Source: Flaccisagitta enflata (taxonomy: Eukaryota > Chaetognatha > Sagittoidea > Aphragmophora). Taken from it: a stretch of DNA of 64,000 nucleotides. Location of the stretch: positions 20,274,001-20,338,000 of the forward strand of contig OZ231128.1 in NCBI GenBank assembly GCA_965153355.1, read 5' to 3'. A program made the position numbers and the translations under genes. This document shows positions 13,362-23,829 of the stretch, one piece after another. How positions within the stretch are numbered: position 1 is the stretch's first letter; each line of letters begins with the position of its first letter. The notes under the pieces are model-generated. The model ran no database searches. It worked only from the letters and a program-made list of their open reading frames with translations, and had not been told where the DNA came from.

Positions 13362-13541
13362 GTGAAGGGGGATCGTTTGACGAGAGCGAAGAAGGAAGTT
13401 TGTCGGGGCGTCGGTCAGCGGCGTCGGAAGAAACGGGCGATGCATCGAGAGATTCCATGGGCGCCACCCCCCGACCCACCCCCGGCGCCACCCCTCAACA
13501 CCCCCAAGGCGAAAACAGCGCTAATAACGCCTCCGTTGCCG
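13362..13541 (+). CDS. stac: stac exon, Ser/acidic linker
   Basis: Acceptor aaatatcag and a very good donor (GCCG|gtaagaat) bound 180 nt, phase 1 to phase 1. The chosen frame begins (G)EGGSFDESEEGSLSGRRSAA and ends in a Pro/Asn-rich stretch (GENSANNASVA). It joins in frame to the DPVY exon upstream and to the exon at 15258 downstream. The region is low-complexity and probably disordered, with no domain, so its assignment rests on splice sites, phase and GC-rich coding-like composition. A second frame (VKGDRLTRAKKEV...) is also open throughout. Confidence 0.7.
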
Positions 13542-13765
13542 GTAAGAATGAGTAGGAAGGGAGGGTAGATGGAGAAATTTAACTATTTGAGTTAGAAGTG
13601 GAAGGAGAAAGAAAAAAAAAACGAATGAAAAGGAGATGAAGAAGGAGAAGAATGGAGATGAAGATGAAGATGTTAGATGGAGGAACAGGAGAAGGAGAAG
13701 GAGGAGAGGAAGGGTTTGAATGAAAACAAAAATTAGAATTGAATGGGAAGCGAGATGGAAAAATG

Positions 13766-13871
<106 letters not shown>

Positions 13872-13873
13872 AA

Positions 13874-14047
13874 ACAAGGCCGGATAAACGGCTACTGAAG
13901 TCGCGTGCAGGTGGGCAGGGGCCATATTTGAGGTCACTTGACCATTTGGGCAGGAGCATTGAGGTCCAAAAATAAAAATCATAAAAAAGTAAAGTGTGAC
14001 CCACAGACCGACCAACGGACAAAGCGGGGTGTAGAGTCGCGTGCTAA
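13874..14047 (+). mobile_element. Hairpin-family element, one hairpin arm lost
   Basis: ACAAGGCCGGATAAACGGCT, tag AGTCGCGTGC, the GGTGGGCAGGGGCCATATTT box, GACCGACCAACGGACAAAGC, then GTAGAGTCGCGTGCTAAAA. The second hairpin arm is missing, leaving a direct repeat of the tag at the two ends. Confidence 0.8.
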
Positions 14048-14179
14048 AAAGCGAGATGAGGAAGTAAAGGAGAAAGAAACGACCTCGAAAATTTCGTTGT
14101 GATTTGTCATACGCGATAGCAAATTGAATACAAGTTGATAATTAAACCGATATCTGAAAAGAATTGTAAATGGAATTGA

Positions 14180-14531
14180 ACAAGCCCAAGAGGGCAACAG
14201 TCGCGTGCGTCTGGAAATGACAAATAAAAGAGCAAAAACATGTTGAAATGTTAAGAATGTTAAAAAATGTAGAAAAAAGTAAAAAAATGTTAGATAATGT
14301 TAAAAAATGTTTAAAAGATTTAGAAAAGGTAAAATTTTAAGAAATGTTAAAAAATGTTAAAAATTGTTAGAAAATGTTAAAGAATATTAAAAAATGTTAA
14401 ACGATGTTAAGAAATGTTAAAAAATGTTAAAACATGTTAAGAAACGTTAAAACTATCAAAAATTTAGAAATATTTTGGACGGACGTGCCGACCGACAGAC
14501 CAAGGTGTAGAGTCGCGTGCACGCGACTAAA
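14180..14531 (+). mobile_element. Hairpin-family element with AATGTTAAAA array
   Basis: ACAAGCCCAAGAGGGCAAC, tag AGTCGCGTGC, then about 200 bases of a 10-12 bp unit AATGTTAAAA, then GGACGGACGTGCCGACCGAC and hairpin AGTCGCGTGCACGCGACT, then AAAAA. The internal satellite differs in sequence from those at 826 and 13100. Confidence 0.8.
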
Positions 14532-14534
14532 AAG

Positions 14535-15257
14535 GAAAAACGAGCTAGATACGAGGATAGCTATACTAGCAAGAGGTTCAGAAAAAAATAAAAGAGATGG
14601 AGGAGAAGGGAGGCGATAGAGCAAGAGATAGAGGAGGAAGGAGGGGAAGGAGGAGGAGGAGGAGGAGAGGAATTGACTATGGGTGTACGTATATCATTTT
14701 TATCACTGAATCTCTAATTTCAAACTCTACAAGACGAAGTTTGGCACAATGTAAAATGGTTTCTCATTAAACAATAGAAAGAGAAAATGTAGATTGTTTC
14801 TAATGTTGTAGATCATCGTTAGTTTTAGTGAAAACTCCCTAGCCAAAAAAAAACCGGTCGCAGTTAGTTGACTAGTCTTGTGAATTTCTACCGTGAAATT
14901 CATCCGTGAAAAGTAGAGCCGCTATTAATCCATTACTAATATTCAGTTCCTTCATTTTTTTTCTCGAAATCCATTACCATTACCATTACCATTATCAATG
15001 TACGCCCTCAACGTCTTTTTTTTATCATCTGCCCCAAAACAAAACAAAACAATGGTGAAAAAAAAATACAACAAAAAAAACAACACAAAAAAAACAACAA
15101 AACACTGCTACAAATTCATATCAATGACTAAACTTAAATTTACGAGAGAAAAAAAAACACATCACACAAAAAATATGAAAAAAAAACAAACCGAAAAATA
15201 TAAAAAACTATCAAAACAAAAAAAAACCTAAACAAAAAAAAAAAAAACAACGTACAG
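14535..15257. other. Intronic sequence
   Basis: GGA-rich patch (about 14590-14670), then AT-rich DNA and an A-rich tract (15040-15250) directly before the acceptor at 15257. No gene was seen. Confidence 0.5.
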
Positions 15258-15853
15258 ACGGCGTGCCTAACCTCGTCCTGCCTCCTTCCCACCCTCACCA
15301 TCCTTCATCATCTCTTCCACCGCGAAATGCTCGATCTCCTCGCGGCTCCTCACCAGTCGGCACTTCCGTCGCGATTCCCACGCTTCCTCCTCCAGATGGC
15401 GCCGCCGCCGCCGCTTCCAATTCGTTACTTCCTCCCTCCGGCGCCGCCGCTCCTTCTTCCCCATCGTCGCCGCAGGAAGTGATCCTCGGCGCGCCTCTTC
15501 GAGATGATTTGCATTTGGCGCCGGAACCGTCGACGGCTTTGAACGACGACTCGCCTCCGCCTTCGCCCGAAAAGAAGCAAAAGCCCTTCGGCTTCCTCTT
15601 TAAGAAAAAGAAGTCGTCGACGACCGATTTGAGCGAATCCAAAACGTCGCTGGAAGGTGCCGGCGGCGGAGGTGGTGGAGGTGGTGAAACGGCGGCGGCC
15701 GCAGCGGCGGCGGCGGCGGCATCCTCCGCCGAACCGCTCGTGGAAGATCCCATCTTTAAACTGTTGAACGAAGGCGCCGTCAAAAGAAATTACGATCGAA
15801 AATTATCGAAACAAAAGACTCTCACATCCGAGTCAGAGGACGATTGTAACTGA
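15258..15853 (+). CDS. stac: stac exon with second DPIF motif; stop or weak donor
   Basis: After acceptor cgtacag a 596-nt exon stays open in phase 1 to a TGA at 15851-15853. It encodes a Pro/Ser/His-rich start (GVPNLVLPPSHPHHP), Ala runs, a basic patch (KKQKPFGFLFKKKKSS), Gly8 and Ala runs, then VEDPIFKLLNEGAVKRNYDR and an acidic tail TSESEDDCN. The DPIFKLL segment resembles the STAC3 segment with DPVFETLRTG. A weak donor GATT|gtaact at 15846 would remove the last two codons and continue in phase 1. Otherwise the exon is an alternative 3' terminus giving a product without SH3 domains. Strongly coding-like; the end is uncertain. Confidence 0.7.
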
Positions 15854-16334
15854 AGAGATCGAAACCGGGAAAAGAACGACATCTGTACGTAACTATAAAT
15901 GAGATCTAATTTTATATGCGTCTCACCATCGCCTCATATCAGTCGGATAAATTTGAGAGAACACGTGAAAACACGTGAATCAATATAAAAAAATCATGTG
16001 CTCTCTCTCTCTTCGAAAACGAAAAGGAAAACCAAAGTCAGAGACGAAAACACACACACCTGGCAACTTTTTTTCGATCTCCTTTTTCCTATCCTCTTTT
16101 TTTTTTGTACGACACATCTTGGAACGCTTTGTACAATTAGTAATTTCTTTGCAATACTCTGAATTTGGAAACATGTTCTTCAAAAAAGAAAAAAAAATGA
16201 TGCTCAGAAATTAGTGTCCCGCTGACTTCTACATAGCTGCCGTTTCCTGTTGGACTCTCTTTCTTCACCCATCCTTCTTTCCTTCCTCCCCATTTCTTCT
16301 TCATGGTTTTTCTTTGTCTCCCTCTTTGTTTCTT

Positions 16335-16361
16335 TTTTTTTTCTTTCTTTCTTTCTTTCGT

Positions 16362-16417
<56 letters not shown>

Positions 16418-16470
16418 TTTTCTTTACTTTCTTTCTTACTTCTTACTTTCTCTCTTTCTTCGAATTCAAA
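16335..16470 (+). repeat. (CTTT)n microsatellite
   Basis: About 130 bases of CTTT units downstream of the exon ending at 15853. Confidence 0.9.
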
Positions 16471-16539
16471 CGACGAACTCTCAAAATCATTCGTCACTGA
16501 AAACATTATTTTTGCTCGTCCTTCACCCCGTCAAAACCG

Positions 16540-16825
16540 CCGTCACCTCTCCCTTCGCCGTCACCTCTCCCTTCGCCGCCACCTCTCCCTTCGCCGTCAC
16601 CTCTCCCTTCGCCGTCACCTCTCCCTTCTCCGCCACCACTCCCTCTGTCAACTCTTCCTCCTCATCACCTCCTCCTCTCCATCACCTCTTTCTCTCCATC
16701 ACCTTCACTTCCCCGTTGCCTCTCCTGTTTCGTGACTTCCGTCGTCACCTCTTTTTGCAGCCGTCACCTCTTTTTGCAGCTGTCACCTCTTTTTGCAGCC
16801 GTCAACTCTTTTTGCAGCCGTCAGT
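16540..16825 (+). repeat. CCGTCACCTCTCCCTTCG and GTCACCTCTTTTTGCAGCC minisatellites
   Basis: Five to six copies of an 18-bp unit (16545-16640) and, about 100 bases on, four copies of a related 19-bp unit (16742-16820). Both share the GTCACCTCT core. Open frames across them are repeat artefacts. Confidence 0.8.
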
Positions 16826-17617
16826 CTTAACGATTTTTCCGATTGACCTTCTTTCAAGCGTAAAAAGATGAACATTAAAATGTTAAAACGGGGCGACACG
16901 ACCTCAACGGCCTTTTCTCTTCCTCACGGGCTCACGGCCTTCTCTCTTCCTTCGTTCATTCACTTTTGAATCAATCTAATAGAAGATGAAAAGAAGCTAG
17001 AAAGAAAATGGAAATTTAGATTCAAACTTGAGCAAGAAATGTGTTTCCAGTCGAGTGAGTACACTCTTCACACACACAAATCGAGATAAAAGGAGCTCTT
17101 GTAAAGATTTGTTATTGAATTCTTTTTCTCAATAATCGAACAGCGTTTTGGACAAAGTCTATTTTATGCATATTGTATGCATACATGTTCATCTGCGCTC
17201 AGTCTGGATTCTTCGGAACTCCCTATGGGATAATGGATAGACATCTTTCATTTAGCCTAAGACCAAACAAAGGAAGTGAGCTAACCGATGAGCACTTCGA
17301 GTCGTCGAAAAACCTTGCATCTTCATCAACCTTCTGTGTGGGTTCTACTTTTGATAATGGTCGTCACATTCACATTCTTGTCACATTCTTCTGAATACTC
17401 CGCGAAACCATCGAGACCCTGCCCTTCCTCCCAGTGTCTCCATATTTTCCTCCATCAAGCATCAAATGAAAGGACGATAATAAACAAACATAGTCACCTT
17501 TTTTTTTACTCGAGGCTACGAACAACGATCGCAAGCCGAATCTAGACGTCGTCTTATTTTTTTCCCTTGATTCGTTTTGACGACTCATTTTAAAGTGAAC
17601 TCGAGCGAGGACACTGC

Positions 17618-17800
17618 AGCTGCGTTGGCGGTATGGGTGGCGTTGGCGTTGGCGTTGGCAGCTGCATTGGCGTCGGTGTTGACGTTGGCGTTGGCGTTGG
17701 CGTTGGCAGCTGCGTTGGCGGTATGGGTGGCGTAAGCGTTGTTGTTGGCGTTACCAGAATGGTTTGCGTTGGCGTTGGCGTTGGCAGCATAGTTGGCGTT
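17618..17800 (+). repeat. GGCGTTGGCGTT minisatellite
   Basis: A degenerate 6-bp (GTTGGC) array with two copies of a longer GGCAGCTGCGTTGGCGGTAT block. Confidence 0.85.
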
Positions 17801-17814
17801 GTTTACTCGATTTC

Positions 17815-18080
17815 TTCTAGCTCACTCGCCTTTCTTTTGGCCGTCGCGTCACGCCGTAGTTAGTGGCTTTATTTTATCCGGCGCCGGATTAAAGGCAAAA
17901 TTGAGAGGGCGCCCGAGACTGACACCTCGGATAGTGGCGCGAGTCTCACATCCATAATGATGGCGGCATTTCCGGTCCTCGACGTCCCGCGCCCCGCATC
18001 TCGCGTATCGCGTCTCGCGATCGCAACGACGGACTATTTGAAAAGAAAAGCCCCGATAGCGCGACTGCGACGGAAACTGC
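17815..18080 (+). promoter_or_regulatory. CpG-rich GC island in intron, possible internal promoter
   Basis: A stretch unusually rich in CpG for this window (CCGGCGCCGGATT, GTCTCGCGATCGCAACGACG) lies between the exons at 15258 and 22875. A 99-codon ORF from 17957 (start MMAAFPVLDVPRPASRVSRL) is open across it. It may be an alternative promoter or first exon for the SH3-containing isoform, or only a GC-rich repeat. No TATA or initiator was identified. Confidence 0.2.
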
Positions 18081-18813
18081 ATCGACATATTCGTCATTTT
18101 CACATCAACACAGTCACACATGTAGTAATTCACATCACTAACTCTTTCCAAATTTGGCTTGAAGCATTTAGTTTATTTTGCCAGTTTAGTTTCCTTTTAT
18201 CTGAGTGCTTTTGCCGTGCTTATAATGTTTGCGGTGCCTTAAATCATTTGACGTAATATGAGATTTGTTTTCTCGTTCTCATAACATTATTTTTTCTTGG
18301 CTTTTATGGGCATTGGGCATGAATTGGATAAAAATTGCAACGTTTGGATTTTGCGTTGGATTAATTTACGAGCTACAACGAAAACAACAACCGGCCCGAG
18401 CTTGAGTATACTCGCGTTCATGATTTCGATAACATAATTCTGTCTTTCTTTCTTCTTTTTCTCTCTTTTTTCTTTCTTTGCTTCTTTTTCTGCTTCTTTC
18501 TTTCCCTTTTCAGTTTCTGTCTACTAGGGTATCCATCTCATATCAACGGTTAATGTCCCCCACACTTTCTTCATGACATTTTCCGTTTCCATCCCCCTCG
18601 CACAATTTGTCACCGAAGAATGTGCCTTCGTTAAACTAAGCACGCTTTCCAAAAAATATTTCCCTTTTGTTTTCTTTGATTTGAAATTCTGAACAGCAAC
18701 CGGATTTGAGAAGCGCCATCTAGTCTCTTGAGATGAAAACTCAAAAGAGATACTAAAACGGATTGTCTATTTATCTGTTTCTGTATTTGTCTCTCAGCAT
18801 ATCTGTCTTTCAG

Positions 18814-18817
<4 letters not shown>

Positions 18818-18855
<38 letters not shown>
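18818..18855 (+). repeat. Short (CT)n array
   Basis: Thirty-eight bases of CT; the flanks 18080-18815 and 18860-19595 hold no recognised gene. Confidence 0.9.
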
Positions 18856-18858
<3 letters not shown>

Positions 18859-19604
18859 CCTTTTTTAAATACCCTGGATATGAAAATCGCGACGTCATGG
18901 AATTTTCTTTGGTATTTTCCTATAGAAAATGGAATTATGAGAGATGAATTGACGCAATGTGCACATTCCTCAACGCCTGATGATGCATTCTGTGATATCC
19001 TCTGAACTGCTAACTTTATGTAAACACTACACTTCTCTTCACTAAACCATTCTCTTCGCTACACTAAACTAATTCATTTTCAGGAAATTGAGGACTAAAA
19101 ACGAAAAGGCATGATATCATATTAAAGGAAATTGAAATTGAATTCTTGGTGTGAAAGTTTCCATAACTCCATCACACACTGATAGTAGAATTATTGGTAT
19201 CAGAACAGGCCTGTATATTCTTGAGGGGGGAAAATCAAAGGGTCTGGAGATGGGGAAGGAACTAAAAGGGGGAAAAAAGAGAAAAAGAGGATATTTGGGG
19301 AAAATATAACTTTTGGCAGTACCAAATCATAAAACTCAATTAGTAAAACACAATTTAACACTATTTAAACCTTAAATACATAGTTTTATTGCTTTAAGGG
19401 GATGAAAATCATGGATATAAAAATGCGATGCGACGCGTCGCGGGGAAAAAAATCAAAGGCAAGGGGAAAAAATCAAAAGCGACTCAATGATATACACCCC
19501 TGTATCAGAATAAAACAAAATTGCAGCAATTCTTTAACCACCATAACCGGCAAAATATCATCAGATTGGGAATGGGAGGAGAGTTGGACCACTATTCAGT
19601 TCCT

Positions 19605-19735
19605 CACAGTGAGGCTCACTGTTGGAGCACAGTGAGGCTCACTGTTGGAGCACTGTTGGAGCACAGTGAGGCTCACTGTTGGAGCACATTGAGGCTCACT
19701 GTTGGAGCACTGTTGGAGCACAGTGAGACGGTTGG
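19605..19735 (+). repeat. GTGAGGCTCACTGTTGGAGC minisatellite
   Basis: Four to five copies of a 22-bp unit with a palindromic core (GTGAGGCTCAC) and partial duplications of GAGCACTGTTG. Confidence 0.9.
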
Positions 19736-19904
19736 CTGCCATTGTTGGCATAAATCGTTTTTTATCCTATTTCCGGTTGGAGAACCGAAGATTCATTCAT
19801 AATCATAATCAAAACAGTTAATAGCTATCACCACATACAGACTGTATTAGTCTTATACCCCCCAACAGTGATGCTAAGACAAATTAACAAGTGACGCGGG
19901 GTCA

Positions 19905-20117
19905 CAGTATCGTTGCGGGCGGGTGGGCAGGGGCATCCAACCCCCAGCCTCACCCCAACCCCACTTCTGCCACACACTCACACACACAATAACAACTGCA
20001 GTATCAATGTATCATAAATACGCGTTTTTTGCATTTTCAACTTGACCGATGGACCAACGGACCGACGGACCAACAGACGGACAATGCCTCTTATAGAGTT
20101 GTGTGTCCGCAACTAAC
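19905..20117 (+). mobile_element. Hairpin-family element, tag GTTGCGG
   Basis: Tag GTTGCGGGC with GGGTGGGCAGGGGC, then TTTTCAACTTGACCGATGG, GGACCGACGGACC, GCCTCTTATAGA, and a hairpin GTTGTGTGTCCGCAAC followed by TAAC. The ACAAGGCC start is decayed. Confidence 0.7.
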
Positions 20118-20217
20118 AACAATATAAACGACAGAGCATGTAGCAATAATGGATAGACTAGAAGCGATTTTTCCGATGATTTTGGTTGTGCCAATCCCTT
20201 CTTACCACAAACCATAC

Positions 20218-20315
20218 TAGATAATATGATCAGGCCCTACATCCCTTCTTACCACCAACCATACTAAATAATATGATCAGGCCCTACATCCCTTCTTACC
20301 ACCAACCACACTAAA
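20218..20315 (+). repeat. 53-bp direct duplication
   Basis: CCTACATCCCTTCTTACCACC is repeated at a spacing of about 53 bases, with AACCATACTAAATAATATGA between the copies. Confidence 0.85.
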
Positions 20316-20437
20316 TCCATATTTCCAAGTTGTGATCTACCACAAGCCTCACTTTCCTTGAATCGCATTTGTATGCCAAGCGTCTTTTTCACCTAACAAG
20401 ACGCTTCTTTAGTTCATCCTTACTTGGAAAAACTGGT

Positions 20438-20440
<3 letters not shown>

Positions 20441-20499
<59 letters not shown>

Positions 20500-20500
20500 A

Positions 20501-20535
<35 letters not shown>

Positions 20536-20540
20536 AAGAC
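20441..20540 (+). repeat. (GA)n then (GACA)n
   Basis: About 50 bases of GA pass into GACA tetranucleotides. Confidence 0.95.
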
Positions 20541-21194
20541 AGACAGAATGACAGAATTAGAGATAGAGAGACAGAAACAAGGACAGATTTACAGACGTTG
20601 TTGACCGTTGTTCTATCTTAAACTCGGTAAGAGTTCTATCTCAAACTCGATTAAAGGGAAAAAAAGACAATTTTGCCCCTTTTATCTTTAGGTGAGGGAG
20701 CTGCTGGCTCGGCAACGCTCAATGAATTTCTTTTATTGCATTGCCCTCACTATAACTCCGCAAATTAATTTCTAGACGACAATTTTTTTGCCGACAATCC
20801 CCCCCCCCTTCGCCCCCTTTCCTTATCTCTCCCTTTGACCGACCATTGGGTTCACCATTTCTATCCACCATTTCTCCGCCCATTGAATTTCAACATCTCA
20901 TTTATAGTCGGTCTGTCTATACGTCCATCCGTCCGTCCATCCGTCTCTATGTCAGTCTGTCTGTGACACTGCATTTATGGCACTTTAAAGAGGTTTATGT
21001 ATCGCTGCCCTTGCCCAAAGGCTGACTAATTGGCGCCACTCCCCACACTAAGTGTCTGACTGTCTGTGGCGGTGCATCCAGCATTGTTTCGCAGAAGAAA
21101 ACAAAATCATTATCAAAGCTTCCCTTTCTAATGTGCTACAGAATATTTGTTGGCTACTTTTTGCTGTTAGGGCACAAGCCCTGCTAAGACGTGC

Positions 21195-21306
21195 CTGCCT
21201 GCCTGCCTGTCTGCCTGCATGTCTGCCTGCCTGCCTGCCTGCCTGTCTGTCTGCCTGTCTGCCTGCCTGTCTGCCTGTCTGCCTACCTGCCTGTCTGCCT
21301 GCCTGT

Positions 21307-21337
<31 letters not shown>

Positions 21338-21352
21338 CCCAGTTAAGACGTG

Positions 21353-21390
<38 letters not shown>

Positions 21391-21430
21391 TGCCTGCCTG
21401 CCTGCCTGCCCGCCTGCCTGCCCAGCTAAG
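21195..21430 (+). repeat. (CCTG)n array with higher-order repeat
   Basis: GCCT/GTCT tetranucleotides with the marker TAAGACGTGCCTGCCTGCC recurring at 21185, 21344 and 21427, showing segmental duplication within the array. Confidence 0.9.
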
Positions 21431-21621
21431 ACGTGCCTGCGCGCCTTCATAAACATTCTCCAGTTTCTACTCAAAGCTGCTTTCTTCGGCGCGTTTGAGT
21501 GCCCTAAATAAATCTCTCCCTTCATATCCAGTTTTCCTTTCCTTCTTCAGAGTCTCTATTGCTTTCGTTTTTTTTATATTTCTCTTCTTCTCTTTCTCCC
21601 TCTTTTTCTTTTTTGTTTTCT

Positions 21622-21697
21622 TTTTCTTCTTCTTCTTCTTCTTCTTCTTCTTCTTCTTCTTCTTCTTCTTCTTCTTCTTCTTCTTCTTCTTCTTCAT
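21622..21697 (+). repeat. (CTT)n microsatellite
   Basis: About 75 bases of CTT. Confidence 0.95.
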
Positions 21698-21929
21698 CTC
21701 TTACATCCCCTTCTTGAATCTCGAGAACTAATTTGCTCGTGCAAGATTTTTCTGTTTAAAAACGTTTCTAGAATTTTGTTTCATCATTTCATCTCACTTT
21801 GCTAATGATATATTCCCCTTTTTGTTATTACGCCCTTTATTCCCCTCCGTCCTTCTTCCCTCCCTGTAATCATGTACAAGAACGCCCGAATATGAATCCC
21901 TTTCCACTTCCATCACACAACATCTTTCC

Positions 21930-22020
21930 ACACACAAACCCATAACCCAACAACCCCACAACTCCACAACCCCACAACCCAACAACCCCACAACCCGACA
22001 ACCCCACCATCCCGCAACCC
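21930..22020 (+). repeat. ACCCCACAACCC minisatellite
   Basis: Seven to eight degenerate 8-10 bp units of CAACCCCACA. Confidence 0.8.
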
Positions 22021-22309
22021 CCTTACCCATTCGCACTGGATTTTCCCGGCCTGTTCCGAAAAGTCGCTCGTTTTTCTCCACCGAATTTTGGCGAGAACAT
22101 TGTGTCATTATTTTCACTTCTTTTTTTCGTTCTTTTGAGTTCACCTTTCCTCGAACTCTGGCTTCAATCTTCATCTATTGTACTCACTTTTCCCCCCCCC
22201 CTTTTTTTTCCTCACCGATCATCATCATTCTTTCATCATATTTCTTCTCATTTCATTCCTCTCCTTTTCTTTCATTCCTTCATTTTCTACCTTTTATTTT
22301 CCCACTTCC

Positions 22310-22350
22310 GCGTCTTCTTCTACTCCTTCTTCTTCCTCTTCTTCTTCTTC

Positions 22351-22395
<45 letters not shown>

Positions 22396-22665
22396 TTCTT
22401 CTTCTTCTTCTTCTTCTTCTTCTTCTTCTTCTTCTTCTTCTTCTTCTTCTTCATCTCCTTCTTCTTCTTCTTCTTCCTCTTATTCTTCTGCTTCTGCTTC
22501 TTCTCCTTCTTCTTGTCTTCTGTTTCTTCATATTCTTCATCTTCTTTTTCTTTTTCTTTTTCTTTTTCTTTTTCTTTTTCTTTTTCTTTTTCTTTTTCTT
22601 TTTCTTTTTCTTCTTCTTCTTCTTCTTCTTCTTCTTCTTCTTCTTCTTCTTCTTCTCCTTCTATT
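22310..22665 (+). repeat. TTC/ATC/TTTTTC polypyrimidine region
   Basis: Blocks of TCT, ATC, TTC again, then TTTTTC hexamers and TTC. It precedes the exon candidate at 22875 and is its longest upstream pyrimidine tract. ORFs (poly-Ser, poly-Phe) are artefacts. Confidence 0.9.
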
Positions 22666-22874
22666 TTTTCTTTATCTACATCACTTTCTTCATGTTCTGT
22701 TTTTTTTTCTTTTTCCTTCTTCCTTCTTTTTCTCCCTCTCTAACATGATCACTTTCCCTTTCATCCTTACCAATCCATCTCTTCGCCATTCATTGCCCAA
22801 AAAAAGAATCCAGCCGTGCTTTGGTTCTTCCATCTTTCCCATCTTTTGATTCGAACGTCCTTCCATACCAACAG

Positions 22875-23436
22875 CAGCATCAGAATCAACAACAATATCA
22901 GCATCATCCACAACAGCATCATCAGCATCGCCAACAACAACAGCAACATCTTCTTCGTTTTTCAACTTCGCCCTCGTCATCACCGCCTCCTCCTCCTCTT
23001 CCTCATCAGCCGCCTCCTCCTCCTCCTCATCAGCCACCTCAACTTTCATCTTCTCCTACCTCCTTAAACCGCTGTAAATCATGTCACGAACCGGGATGCG
23101 TGCATATTCAGGCCAAAGGAGGCTGTGGCAGCGGTGATAGTGGAGGCTGTGGAAATGAGGCTGCCACCGCTGCCGCCGCCGCTGCTGCTGCTTGCCTATT
23201 GAGGCCATTATCTCATCAGCAACACTCAGGGGCGACGGCGGCTGCTACGGTGGCTAACTTTGTAACGCAAGGTGGCGGTGGTGGAATAGGAGGCGGCGGG
23301 AGTGGTGGAATAGGAGGCGGCGGGGGTGGAGGAGGAGGCGGCGGGGGTGATGGAGGAGGCAATGTCCGACCGAGCCATCACTGGATTCGTCAAGCAAGAA
23401 GAAACACGGACGACGTTCTCTTACCGGATCTGGGAA
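22875..23436 (+). CDS. Probable stac exon, Gln/His/Gly-rich with a Cys cluster
   Basis: One frame is open from about 22749 to 23465 with no in-frame ATG, so it must be spliced in. Possible acceptors are accaacag before 22875 (phase 0) or gaatccag before 22814 (phase 2). The product is Gln/His-rich, then Pro-rich, then SLNRCKSCHEPGCVHIQAKG (a Cys/His cluster), Ala and Gly runs, and NVRPSHHWIRQARRNTDDVL. Donor GGAA|gtgggt after 23436 (or G|gtagtgg after 23445) ends in phase 1, which fits the exon at 26604 exactly. The upstream junction does not fit the phase 1 end of the exon at 15258, so a missing small exon or alternative promoter is likely. Confidence 0.5.
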
Positions 23437-23479
23437 GTGGGTGTGGTAGTGGAAGCGGGAAATAGCTGTTATGGCGGCG

Positions 23480-23735
23480 GTGTGTGGGTGACAGCGGTGA
23501 TTGTGGTGGTGGCGGTGTTGGCGGCGATGTGTGGGTGGCGGCGGTGGTTGTGGTGGTGGTGGTGTTGGCGGCGGTGTGTGGGTAGCAGCGGCAGCGGTTA
23601 TGGCGGCGGTGTGTGGGTGGCAGCGGTGGTTGTGGTGGTGGTGGTGGTGGTGGTGGTGGTGGTGGTGGTGGTGGTGGTGGTGGTGGTGGTGGTGGTGGTG
23701 GTGGTGGTGGTGGTGGTGGTGTTGGCGGCGATGTG
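23480..23735 (+). repeat. GGCGGTGTGTGGGTGGC and (GGT)n repeats
   Basis: A degenerate GGCGGTGTGTGGGT minisatellite (23470-23620) followed by about 95 bases of pure GGT, directly after the donor of the Gly-rich exon. Frames on both strands are low-complexity artefacts. Confidence 0.85.
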
Positions 23736-23829
23736 TGGATAGCAGCGGCAGCGGTGTTTTCAATGCCAGAGACGTGTGGCACACAGAATGACTTGATTTT
23801 CATGGCAACACAAAATGACTGATGTTTGA

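Noticed and set aside
22102-22849. ORFs of 213 and 223 codons rich in Ser and Phe
   Set aside because: Translation of TTC/ATC/TTTTTC repeats upstream of the real exon candidate.
23070-23150. Cys cluster CKSCHEPGCVH as a possible C1 or zinc finger
   Set aside because: Spacing C-x2-C-x4-C-x-H does not match a C1 domain, and the rest is Gly/Ala-rich; left as an undefined Cys/His cluster.
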